The translations under genes were made by a program, and so were the position numbers. This document shows positions 24,243-30,733 of a DNA stretch of 30,733 nucleotides, piece by piece. The DNA is from JBCBZH01 sp039815415 (GTDB lineage: Bacteria; Bacteroidota; Rhodothermia; Rhodothermales; Rubricoccaceae), in contig JBCBZH010000018.1 of NCBI GenBank assembly GCA_039815415.1, positions 1-30,733 of the forward strand, given 5' to 3'. A model generated the notes under the pieces. That model made no database searches and was not told the DNA's origin. It saw only the letters and a program-made list of their open reading frames with translations. Within the stretch, counting starts at the first letter, position 1. Every line of letters starts with the position of its first letter.

Positions 24243-25514
24243 CTAGGACGGCGAGGGAGGAATGACCTCCACGAGAATCACCTGGTCACTGTAGTCCGCA
24301 GGCGACCCCGTGTTGCGTAGATCGTGGAAGCCGTCTGAGCCAGCCTCATCATGAACTGTGTAGCCGATCTCAACGCCATCGGCGTTGAACCTCGGTGTCA
24401 TGACTGTGCGGACATTGTCGTTCCAGCCATCGCCAACGCCGTCGCCGTTGGTGTCATAGCCAAATCGCTTGGTGGCCCAGAGGCTATGGTTGGGGTTGTC
24501 GTAGTTGGCATGATCCGGAGCGAGGTTCCAATTGTGGATGTCCTCGAAGGAGATCCGCCAGCGCTGATTGTTGGTCGGATCCACTTCCACCATGCCCCAT
24601 GGTGCCTCCTTGGTGGTGCCGTCCATCAAGGCCTCGCTGTCTAGTGCCCAGTGGACCCAGACCCAGTCATCTTCGCGGAAGGAGTAGGACTCCATCTCAG
24701 CCTTGAGAAGCTGTGCCCCATAGAACGGATCCAACCCATCAGGATCTGGCGTATTCAGCAGCGCCTGCGCGTTGTTCATGCGTAGCTCGGGATGATGCGT
24801 CGGGCGCGATCCACCACCATAGCAGCTGTTGTCCACCCCAATTGCGAAGTTCATCTGCGTACCCGGTACGAGATGCGTCTCGAACCCAATGTTGCGAGCT
24901 CCGTTGCGGTTCTTGCCTGGGGCATAAACCATCTCTGGGGCAGGCTGGTCCGCTTCTGCAACACCGGGCAGGTATCGCTTCAGGAAGATGGCCGAACAGT
25001 ACCCTGCCTGGGAGTCGACGAAGTCAATCTTGAGAAGGCCACCGGAACCGCTCGGATCCACCTCGAGCACATCGACAGACTGGCTTTCATTGATGACGTG
25101 GGCCTTCTCGACCATCATCATCTGGCCCGGGTTGTCTGGGTCTGGGACCGGGTGCTCATAGAAGCCCACAGCATAGATTTCGATGCCGTTGCCGCCTGTA
25201 TGGCGGGCTTCAATGAGGTAGCGACCGTCTTGCATCACGCCTTCGCGGCGATAGCACTCAACGGCACCACCTTGGCAATCGTCTGTGGTCCGGGTGCCAA
25301 CTGCGTTTAGTGCGCCTTCGATGTCTGTGCCGAATCGATTCGCATCTGCGACACCGCCGTTGTAGGCGGAACGTGCAATCTCGCGAGCAATGAGGTCTGC
25401 GGAGTACTCGGTTTGATCGACTCGAGCTCGAACGTCGGTCTCGTTCAGAGATAGGATGAGGCTCGTGCCAGCCACGCTAATCGCGGCGACAATGAGCAGT
25501 GCTGCTTTACCCAT
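24243..25514 (-). CDS. Pilin-like or pilus-associated membrane-anchored protein
   Basis: About 423 residues from the ATG at 25514, which opens a single hydrophobic segment (MGKAALLIVAAISVAGTSLILSLN). The start resembles PilX-like minor pilins more than classical prepilins, since no Gly-Phe cleavage site or Glu+5 is visible. The body is soluble and rich in Asp, Asn and aromatic residues, with two Cys pairs (DDCQGGAVEC; YCSAI and NSCYGG). A DTNGDGVGD loop at about residue 360 is a typical EF-hand-like or thrombospondin-type calcium site. It is the third gene of a group between pilB and pilT, so a minor-pilin or tip-adhesin role is likely. No named family is recognised. Confidence 0.6.
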   Translation of the reverse strand: MGKAALLIVAAISVAGTSLILSLNETDVRARVDQTEYSADLIAREIARSAYNGGVADANRFGTDIEGALNAVGTRTTDDCQGGAVECYRREGVMQDGRYLIEARHTGGNGIEIYAVGFYEHPVPDPDNPGQMMMVEKAHVINESQSVDVLEVDPSGSGGLLKIDFVDSQAGYCSAIFLKRYLPGVAEADQPAPEMVYAPGKNRNGARNIGFETHLVPGTQMNFAIGVDNSCYGGGSRPTHHPELRMNNAQALLNTPDPDGLDPFYGAQLLKAEMESYSFREDDWVWVHWALDSEALMDGTTKEAPWGMVEVDPTNNQRWRISFEDIHNWNLAPDHANYDNPNHSLWATKRFGYDTNGDGVGDGWNDNVRTVMTPRFNADGVEIGYTVHDEAGSDGFHDLRNTGSPADYSDQVILVEVIPPSPS

Positions 25515-25593
25515 GGTTTCGGAGGGTGGAGAAGCCGGCAAGCCGGCGGTTGGTAGATGGTAGAAAGACGGGCTTGTGCCCTAGCGCCTTCAC

Positions 25594-26286
25594 TTAGAAG
25601 GGCCGGATCTCAATGGTGGTAGACCAGTGAAGAGGCCGGTTTGGGATGAGCCGCGCGTGGTACAAGGGAAAGAGGGTGGGAAGCACCTCAAACTGAAGAC
25701 GGACGTAGTCCGCTTGTGCAGGCTCCACCGCCTGCCCATCGCTATCGAGAGGTATGATGTGGAAGTGGCGCAAGCCGCTGGGGCTTCTGTACCCCGTCGT
25801 CTCCTCCCATGTCGGCTCGGTTCCAATCCAGTCCTCGGTCACGAGGGAGTAGCTCCCCTTGCGCTGGGATCGCGTTAGCTGATACAGCGGCGTGTACGTG
25901 CTGTCTGCCGTCAGCTGGTCGATCGACGTCAGCAGCGAGTCGTTCTGCACGACTTCGTATCGGACTTCGACGCGGGACACTTCATCCCCGTCAACAGTCT
26001 CGTTGTAGTAGTAGTCGAAGAGGCTGGTGTAGAGGTGGCCTCCTGTCGCGGACGTTTCGTAGGCCGTCTCTCGGTCGAATCGGTTCCGGCTGGTGCCAAA
26101 GCGGGCACCCAGCTTGACGACATCGTCCTCTACCCACTCAGCAAAGTTGAGCGCTTGTCCCTTTGCCTGGTAGATGGAGAGGCGCTCCATGTTGTCCTGG
26201 CGCACCGTAGCCTGCTGCGAGATCAGCGACAGGCCAAGCGTGAGCGTGACCACGGAAGCGATCAGGTGATCAAAGAAGAACTGCAT
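25594..26286 (-). CDS. Pilin-like protein, PilW/GspJ-like layout
   Basis: 230 residues with an N-terminal hydrophobic helix (about 5-25, FDHLIASVVTLTLGLSLISQQ) running straight into an amphipathic helix (ERLSIYQAKGQALNFAEWVEDDVVKLG). A beta-rich body follows that ends in the strand TTIEIRPF. This helix-plus-beta layout and its size resemble minor pilins such as PilW/GspJ, but the class III prepilin cleavage site is missing. It lies 44 bp after the coiled-coil protein gene and 79 bp before the next pilin-like gene, on the same strand. The family is not identified; the role is inferred from position and layout. Confidence 0.6.
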   Translation of the reverse strand: MQFFFDHLIASVVTLTLGLSLISQQATVRQDNMERLSIYQAKGQALNFAEWVEDDVVKLGARFGTSRNRFDRETAYETSATGGHLYTSLFDYYYNETVDGDEVSRVEVRYEVVQNDSLLTSIDQLTADSTYTPLYQLTRSQRKGSYSLVTEDWIGTEPTWEETTGYRSPSGLRHFHIIPLDSDGQAVEPAQADYVRLQFEVLPTLFPLYHARLIPNRPLHWSTTIEIRPF

Positions 26287-26330
26287 GGGGAACTGCTAGC
26301 AAGGAATGAGAGGGGCGAACGCCCGCTGTT

Positions 26331-27716
26331 CTAGTTGCCGTTGGCGTAGTTGGCCCGGCGCTCGGCTGCTTCGTAGGCCTCCTGAGCGGCTTCGAGGTCA
26401 GAGAGAGCCTGCTGATACGCCTGCATTGCGGCCTGGAGAGCAGAAGTGGCCTGGTTGACAATCCGCTGGGCTTCATCCCGAGCTCTGATGGCTGCCTCGA
26501 CAGCGGACTGAGCGTCATCACGCGCAGCACGCGCGGCTGCGAGAGACGCGCTGGCAGCCGCCAGAGCCGCTGGATCCGTCGTCGGCTGGGAGGTTGCGGC
26601 CGTCAACGCCGCCTGTGCTGCCGCCAGGTCTGCAAGCGCGGCCTCCCATTCGCGCTCAGCTTTATCCATCTTCTTCTTGCGGTTGCTCTTCCAGGGCTTC
26701 TTCAAATAGCTCTTCCGCTTGTTCTCGTAGTTGGTCTGCTTGTTGTTCGCCTTGTTCTGAGCCTGGGTAACAGCCCGCTCGAGCTCGCTAAGCTGCCCAG
26801 CAGTCGGGCCCGTGTGTTGGGACAGATCACTGAGTTCCGTCTCTGCAGCATCTACCGCTGCCTGCTGCGCGTCGAGTTCTGCCTGTGCGCCAGCGAGAAG
26901 CGAGTTGGCTGCATCCAGGTCAGCATTGGCACGATCCGATTGCGCCTGTGCGGCATTGGACGCTTCTGTAGCGACGCGGAGTGCCTCTTCCGCAGCCGTC
27001 AGAGCCATCGCAGCTTCATTCAGCAGATCGTTCAGATCTGCATTCAACGAACGCTTGAGATACTCGAGAGCCACATTCGGGTCGTAGCTAATGACCCGGT
27101 TCATGTGGATGCCTGTGTGATTGGGGTCTCGCTTCTGGAGAAGGGGCGACCGGGCGTACACATCCACGCGCTTGTGGAACGTGGGGTAGTCCACAGGCAC
27201 GTCTGGAGCAGCAACTTCCACGTAGTTGACTTCGACCTTCACCTCTACCGGAAGGGGGTCTCCACCAATCGTGTGGAAGATGACCTCGCGCCAGCCATCG
27301 TCTCCTTCTTCCACCTGAGTCTCCAGGTCTGAGATGTCATCGCAAAGGAGCGACTGCGATGGGTTCGCAATGTCACACCTCGCAGCAGCCCCCCCCGGCG
27401 TCCGGCCAAAGTTGGACTTGGGGTTGAAGTCTGCAGGATCGACGAACCGGAGATTGTCTGCGGATAGCGTATCCAGCGCCTCTTCCGAGATCACACCGTT
27501 GAGACCCAGGTCCGCACGGAGCTGTCTCGGTGTCGTTGCGTCATCAAACGCACGGCTGTCTGCGAACTCCAGCGTGTGCAGAAGCGTGCCCGACACAATG
27601 ACTTCCAGCTCATCCTCCATCACATTCTGCGCGGAGTCATTCATCATCTTGTTCTGCCCCAGGGTGAGGGCTCCCGCAATGACGAGGGCGAGTACGGCAA
27701 GTAGGGTCTGCGGCAT
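26331..27716 (-). CDS. Pilin-like N-terminus fused to a long coiled coil
   Basis: 461 residues. The N-terminal hydrophobic helix (1-20, MPQTLLAVLALVIAGALTLG) and about 190 residues of mixed fold resemble its two neighbours. From about residue 218 to the end it is almost pure heptad coiled coil rich in Ala and Gln (for example AEEALRVATEASNAAQAQSDRAN), at least 30 nm if extended. The coil is broken at about 320-350 by a strongly basic patch (NKRKSYLKKPWKSNRKKKMDK). No Cys-based or adhesin motif occurs in the coil. It is first in the pilin-like group, after the pilB terminator. It might be a spacer presenting a tip, a pilus-base clamp or a DNA-binding component; the sequence does not decide. 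Confidence 0.6.
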   Translation of the reverse strand: MPQTLLAVLALVIAGALTLGQNKMMNDSAQNVMEDELEVIVSGTLLHTLEFADSRAFDDATTPRQLRADLGLNGVISEEALDTLSADNLRFVDPADFNPKSNFGRTPGGAAARCDIANPSQSLLCDDISDLETQVEEGDDGWREVIFHTIGGDPLPVEVKVEVNYVEVAAPDVPVDYPTFHKRVDVYARSPLLQKRDPNHTGIHMNRVISYDPNVALEYLKRSLNADLNDLLNEAAMALTAAEEALRVATEASNAAQAQSDRANADLDAANSLLAGAQAELDAQQAAVDAAETELSDLSQHTGPTAGQLSELERAVTQAQNKANNKQTNYENKRKSYLKKPWKSNRKKKMDKAEREWEAALADLAAAQAALTAATSQPTTDPAALAAASASLAAARAARDDAQSAVEAAIRARDEAQRIVNQATSALQAAMQAYQQALSDLEAAQEAYEAAERRANYANGN

Positions 27717-27979
27717 GGCAGGTGGAGGTGGATTCCAGCTATCGAGCGCATGAAATCGTCCATTCCCGCTCTGTGCTTCCTAATCCCGGAACGAAGGACC
27801 AGAATGACGCACCCGCGTGTCGCTAGGAGAGATCATCGTGTCTCGCGCCGACATCTGCGGGCCTCTGCATGACCCCGTGGTGAGTAACGATGTAAGCTGT
27901 ACCCGCCCGACGGGTCGAAACGGACCCGCATCGATGAGCTGGCCTGTGATGGGCCAAATCGAGCTTGTACCCGGACGTC

Positions 27980-27989
27980 CGCCAGCTCG
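27980..27989 (-). repeat. CGAGCTGGCG word, copy 18
   Basis: Exact minus-strand copy, left arm of the intergenic hairpin. Confidence 0.85.
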
Positions 27990-27995
27990 ACGCCT

Positions 27996-28005
27996 CGAGC
28001 TGGCG
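27996..28005 (+). repeat. CGAGCTGGCG word, copy 19
   Basis: Exact plus-strand copy, right arm of the intergenic hairpin. Confidence 0.85.
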
Positions 28006-28012
28006 ACCGGCC

Positions 28013-29923
28013 CTAGTGCTCGCCTGCGGTCACGCGCATCATCTCCTCCAGGCTCGTATCCCCCATGTTGACGAGCACCCGTGCTGACGCTTGTAGTGTG
28101 AGCATGCCCTCGCTCTCTGCAATCGTTCGCAGACGCGCCTCATTGATCTCGCCACCTGCCTCTACAATGGCTTGCTGGATGGCTGGCGAGAAGTACAGGG
28201 CTTCCGCACAGGCCCGGCGTCCCTTGTACCCTTTGCCCTTGCAATTCGGGCACGAGGTGCCGGGATTGGCCTTGTAGAAGGTGGTTTCGCGCATCTCCTG
28301 CTCCGAGAACCCCAACTCACGAAGCATGATTGGATCTGGATCGGTGTCCTCCACCTTGCACTCATGGCAGAGGCTCCGAATGAGCCGCTGAGCCACCACC
28401 AGGTTGATGGCGTAGGCGATCAGGAAGGGCTCGAGGCCCATCTTATAGAGACGCGACACGGCCGACGGAGCGTCGTTCGTGTGAAGCGTCGAGAACGTAA
28501 GGTGGCCTGTGTTCGCCAGCTTGATCGCCAGCTCGGCGGTATCCTTGTCACGCATCTCACCGACCATGACCACGTCCGGGTCGTGACGGAGGATGGCGCG
28601 AAGGGCCCCTTCCAGAGACAGCTTGTGGGACAGTTTGATCTGTCGAACGCCGGGTATGATGTACTCCACGGGGTCCTCCACTGTCAGCACGTTCACGTCT
28701 GGCGTGACCACGTTGGACAGCGCAGCCACAAGTGTGGTGGACTTCCCGGACCCCGTAGGTCCGGTCAGGATCACCATGCCGTGAGGCTGGCGGATGGCCT
28801 TGTTGAACGACTGAAGGGCGCCCTCGAGTAGGCCCAGCTTGCTCAGGTCCGTGATCACCTTCCGGTCGTCCAGAATTCGGATAACGATAGATTCCGAACG
28901 GATCTCCGGGTTGGCGTTGGCAATCGGAAGAATCGAGACGCGATACCGGATCAGCGTGCCATCAATGCGACGCTGAATGAACCCGTCCTGCGCCATTTCG
29001 CGCTCGAATCGGTCCACGTTCATCGCCGAGTCCTTGATCACTGACAACAGAGCCTCAGGGTGACCCCGGTCTTCCGTGTGCCAGTGCTGAAGCTTGCCAT
29101 CGACGCGGAAGTGGACTTCCGTCTTCTTGTTGGCATTGGGCCAGATGTGGATGTCTGACGCGCCCAGACGCACGCCTTCCACGAGAATGGCCTCCACCAG
29201 GTTGACAAGGCTCGACCGCGCAATCTCTTGCTCGAGCGCGTCCTCATCGACGAGGGTCTTCTCCCCGCTCTCGAAGGACACGCCAAAGTCAAAGTCTGGC
29301 CCGGTGTCTTCCTGCAAGCGCTCCAGGAACTCATTCTTCCTTGGGAAGGCTTCCTGAATCACACTGGAGACCACGGAACCCGGTGCGAAGCACAGCTCAT
29401 AGCGCTCCAACTCCAGCCCGTTGATCACACGCTGCAGCTCGGACCGCATGGGGTCTTCTGTGATGAAGACGAGCTTCAGGATCCCCGACGGCTGGTCCTG
29501 CGCATAGGCGTAGGGAATCGTCTGCAGATCCAGCAGCTTCTCTCGCTGCTCCTCGGAGAAGGACTCGAGGACCGTCTTTGCGAACTCGGATTCGGGCTCA
29601 CGGTCTTTGACTGGGGCCAGCCGGAACGCATACGTCGCAGCGGCCTGTTCGAAGACTTTGTCCCGGTCCACGCCCTTGACATCCACCAGTGAGCGCCAGA
29701 GAGGCACCTTGGCCCCACTCTGCTGGCGGAGCGTCTCAGCTTCGGCAGCGTGCTCAGGGGTCACCAGCCCACGGCGCAGGAGGGCCTGTACTACACGGTC
29801 CTGAACGTGCGAGTACGACTGCTCCTGTGCAACCGGTGCACTCACAGCAGACGTCGGCCGGGAGGCAACGATCGCCTGCGAAGTGCCCGAGGGGGGCCGA
29901 GCGGCGGGTGGCTGAACAGACAT
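28013..29923 (-). CDS. pilB: Type IV pilus assembly ATPase PilB (GspE family)
   Basis: 636 residues. A Pro/Ala-rich start (1-35) is followed by an MshEN/T2SSE-like N-terminal domain (about 40-190). The ATPase core has Walker A GPTGSGKST (388-396), a normal Asp box VEDPVE (415-420), Walker B VVMVGEMRD (451-459) and His box TGHLTFSTLHT (472-482). A tetracysteine zinc site follows (Cys519, Cys522, Cys558, Cys561). The zinc site and intact Asp box mark it as the extension motor that powers pilin addition, in contrast with the PilT-like gene. It starts 47 bp after the pilC stop and ends at the paired-word hairpin. Confidence 0.95.
   Translation of the reverse strand: MSVQPPAARPPSGTSQAIVASRPTSAVSAPVAQEQSYSHVQDRVVQALLRRGLVTPEHAAEAETLRQQSGAKVPLWRSLVDVKGVDRDKVFEQAAATYAFRLAPVKDREPESEFAKTVLESFSEEQREKLLDLQTIPYAYAQDQPSGILKLVFITEDPMRSELQRVINGLELERYELCFAPGSVVSSVIQEAFPRKNEFLERLQEDTGPDFDFGVSFESGEKTLVDEDALEQEIARSSLVNLVEAILVEGVRLGASDIHIWPNANKKTEVHFRVDGKLQHWHTEDRGHPEALLSVIKDSAMNVDRFEREMAQDGFIQRRIDGTLIRYRVSILPIANANPEIRSESIVIRILDDRKVITDLSKLGLLEGALQSFNKAIRQPHGMVILTGPTGSGKSTTLVAALSNVVTPDVNVLTVEDPVEYIIPGVRQIKLSHKLSLEGALRAILRHDPDVVMVGEMRDKDTAELAIKLANTGHLTFSTLHTNDAPSAVSRLYKMGLEPFLIAYAINLVVAQRLIRSLCHECKVEDTDPDPIMLRELGFSEQEMRETTFYKANPGTSCPNCKGKGYKGRRACAEALYFSPAIQQAIVEAGGEINEARLRTIAESEGMLTLQASARVLVNMGDTSLEEMMRVTAGEH
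28526..28535 (-). repeat. CGAGCTGGCG word, copy 20
   Basis: Exact minus-strand copy inside pilB, in the E-L-A codon phase. A one-mismatch copy (CGCCAGCTTG) lies at 28514-28523. Confidence 0.85.
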
Positions 29924-29970
29924 GAGAGAGCGTGAAACGGGTCAGGGAGAACGCGGGAGAAACGCCAGGC

Positions 29971-30733
29971 TTAGTTGGTTCCCATGATGTCCTGCGAGGA
30001 GGGGCGAATCATGGCGGTCTCCGCAGAGAGGACGGTCAGGAACGCGACCATCAGGCCAATGAAGAGCCCCACAAAGGTTTGAATGGTCTCGACAGCCATT
30101 TTGAGCTTGAGCGTCGTTTCACGCTCGTAGTAGTCTGCCATCTGCTGAGCGCTCTTGCGTACGGCACCGGTCTCGGCGCCTGTCTTGAAGCGAGAGAGCG
30201 CCATCGGGGTAAACACGTTCGAGGCTTCCATGGCCCGAACCAGATCCGCACCTTGCCCCATCATCATCGGGATGGTGATGGTTTTGATCTGGTGCTCCAT
30301 GTACGGGTTGCCGCTCGCCTCAGCCGCCACCTTCATCACCTCGAGATTCTCGCCCGATCCGCTGTACAGGATGGCAAACGTGCGGCAGAACACCTCGATG
30401 TTCAGCTTGTGCAGCAGCGACCCGACGATGGGGATGCGGATCATGTACTTGGCGAGCAGGAACTGACCTTTCGGCGTTCGAGCCCAGACCACGAACGCAA
30501 CAATAACGGCCACTACGCCAACTATCAGGAATCCGATGTAGTTGTCCAGCCAGGCACTAAATGCCAGCGACAGCGTGGTCAACGGCGGCAATTCGATGCC
30601 TTCGAAGTCCTTGAACAGCCCTGCTGTCTGAGGCACGATATACCAGACGTACCAGATGAACACGGCGATGGTCGCCAGAATGGTGACGATGGGTGAGACG
30701 AGCGCACTCTTGATGCTCTTTCGGAACTCGTCC
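29971..30733 (-). CDS. pilC: Type IV pilus inner-membrane platform protein PilC (GspF family), 5' end missing
   Basis: The frame is open to the right edge of the window, so the gene is partial; the visible part starts DEFRKSIKSALVSPIVTILATIAVFIW. It holds the second GspF domain with membrane spans near its start (VTILATIAVFIWYVWYIVP), in the middle (IGFLIVGVVAVIVAFVVW) and at the end (FVGLFIGLMVAFLTVLSA). The family motif GSLLHKLNIEVFCRTFAILYSGS is followed by the helical bundle. PilC is the platform on which PilB and PilT act. It precedes pilB by 47 bp on the same strand. An internal GTG at 30663 is not the real start. Confidence 0.93.
   Translation of the reverse strand, partial: DEFRKSIKSALVSPIVTILATIAVFIWYVWYIVPQTAGLFKDFEGIELPPLTTLSLAFSAWLDNYIGFLIVGVVAVIVAFVVWARTPKGQFLLAKYMIRIPIVGSLLHKLNIEVFCRTFAILYSGSGENLEVMKVAAEASGNPYMEHQIKTITIPMMMGQGADLVRAMEASNVFTPMALSRFKTGAETGAVRKSAQQMADYYERETTLKLKMAVETIQTFVGLFIGLMVAFLTVLSAETAMIRPSSQDIMGTN

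Larger units (their letters stand above)
27980..28005 (-). terminator. Hairpin made by an inverted pair of the CGAGCTGGCG word
   Basis: CGCCAGCTCG, a 6-nt loop (ACGCCT) and CGAGCTGGCG form a perfect 10-bp stem starting 8 bp after the pilB stop. Both arms are exact copies of the 20-times repeated word. Use of paired uptake signals as terminators is well known in Neisseria and Pasteurellaceae. Confidence 0.8.
27717..28012. promoter_or_regulatory. Intergenic region between pilB and the pilin-like genes
   Basis: This 296-bp gap has no convincing ORF. It holds the pilB terminator hairpin at its right end (27980-28005). It also has two overlapping, mutually exclusive short stem-loops at 27901-27928 (ACCCG/CGGGT against CGGGTC/GACCCG). 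It should contain the promoter of the pilin-like group, but I could not place one. Confidence 0.5.

Noticed and set aside
24243..27716. Classical type IV prepilins among the three pilin-like proteins.
   Set aside because: No Gly-Phe-type cleavage site with Glu at +5 could be found in any N-terminus, so they are called pilin-like only.
825..28535. The repeated word as a Chi-like recombination site or a chromosome-polarising (KOPS-like) motif; it resembles E. coli Chi in GCTGG.
   Set aside because: Both of those are usually strongly strand-biased, whereas copies here are 12 to 8 and can form inverted terminator pairs. Not excluded without whole-genome strand counts.
1..30733. CRISPR arrays, tRNA or rRNA genes, insertion sequences, integrase genes.
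   Set aside because: No regularly spaced repeats, cloverleaf candidates, transposase or integrase motifs were found on reading both strands; the repeated 10-mer is irregularly spaced.

Overview
The window looks like chromosomal DNA of a G+C-rich diderm bacterium, most likely in the Bacteroidota/Rhodothermota (FCB) branch. Supporting signs are a secretin and other outer-membrane proteins, a CdaR/YbbR-type protein, a YfhO-type membrane protein, and start codons (often GTG or TTG) that mostly lack a recognisable Shine-Dalgarno sequence. The lineage is an inference. Coding density is high, nearly all genes lie on the minus strand, and no tRNA, rRNA, CRISPR or insertion sequence was seen.

Left part (1-5.4 kb, read right to left): a polysaccharide flippase, then a tight set of two bacterial-microcompartment (BMC) shell proteins, a CdaR/YbbR protein, an EamA transporter and a pabB gene that loses its reading frame close to the left edge. 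The shell genes have no enzyme genes beside them, and the second carries a C-terminal Rho_N/SAP-like helical domain.

Middle part (5.5-17.3 kb): a plus-strand HPr-kinase-like gene faces a minus-strand envelope set of two GT4 glycosyltransferases and a YfhO protein. Further right are a PlsC acyltransferase, a sugar-phosphate isomerase-like protein, a probable M28-peptidase-like lipoprotein and an outer-membrane beta-barrel protein. A plus-strand bacterial dynamin-like GTPase follows, and a strong 11-bp-stem terminator separates it from the pilus locus.

Right part (17.3 kb to the end): a type IV pilus locus in the transcription order pilC (cut by the window edge), pilB, three unusual pilin-like or membrane-anchored proteins, a pilT-like ATPase, a fused PilM-PilN, a fused PilO-PilP and a secretin. 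Inner-membrane platform, motors, alignment complex and outer-membrane pore are all present. A recognisable major pilin and prepilin peptidase are not.

The main find is the non-palindromic 10-mer CGAGCTGGCG. It occurs 20 times exactly (12 on +, 8 on -), where base composition predicts well under one copy. It appears in five different codon phasings, and two copies form an inverted pair making a perfect hairpin just after the pilB stop codon. This is the pattern of DNA uptake sequences in Neisseria and Pasteurellaceae, including their use as terminators, and it lies beside a type IV pilus locus. I propose it as a candidate uptake signal in a lineage where, to my knowledge, none is described. 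Other roles (Chi-like, chromosome-organising or methylation-linked word) remain open.
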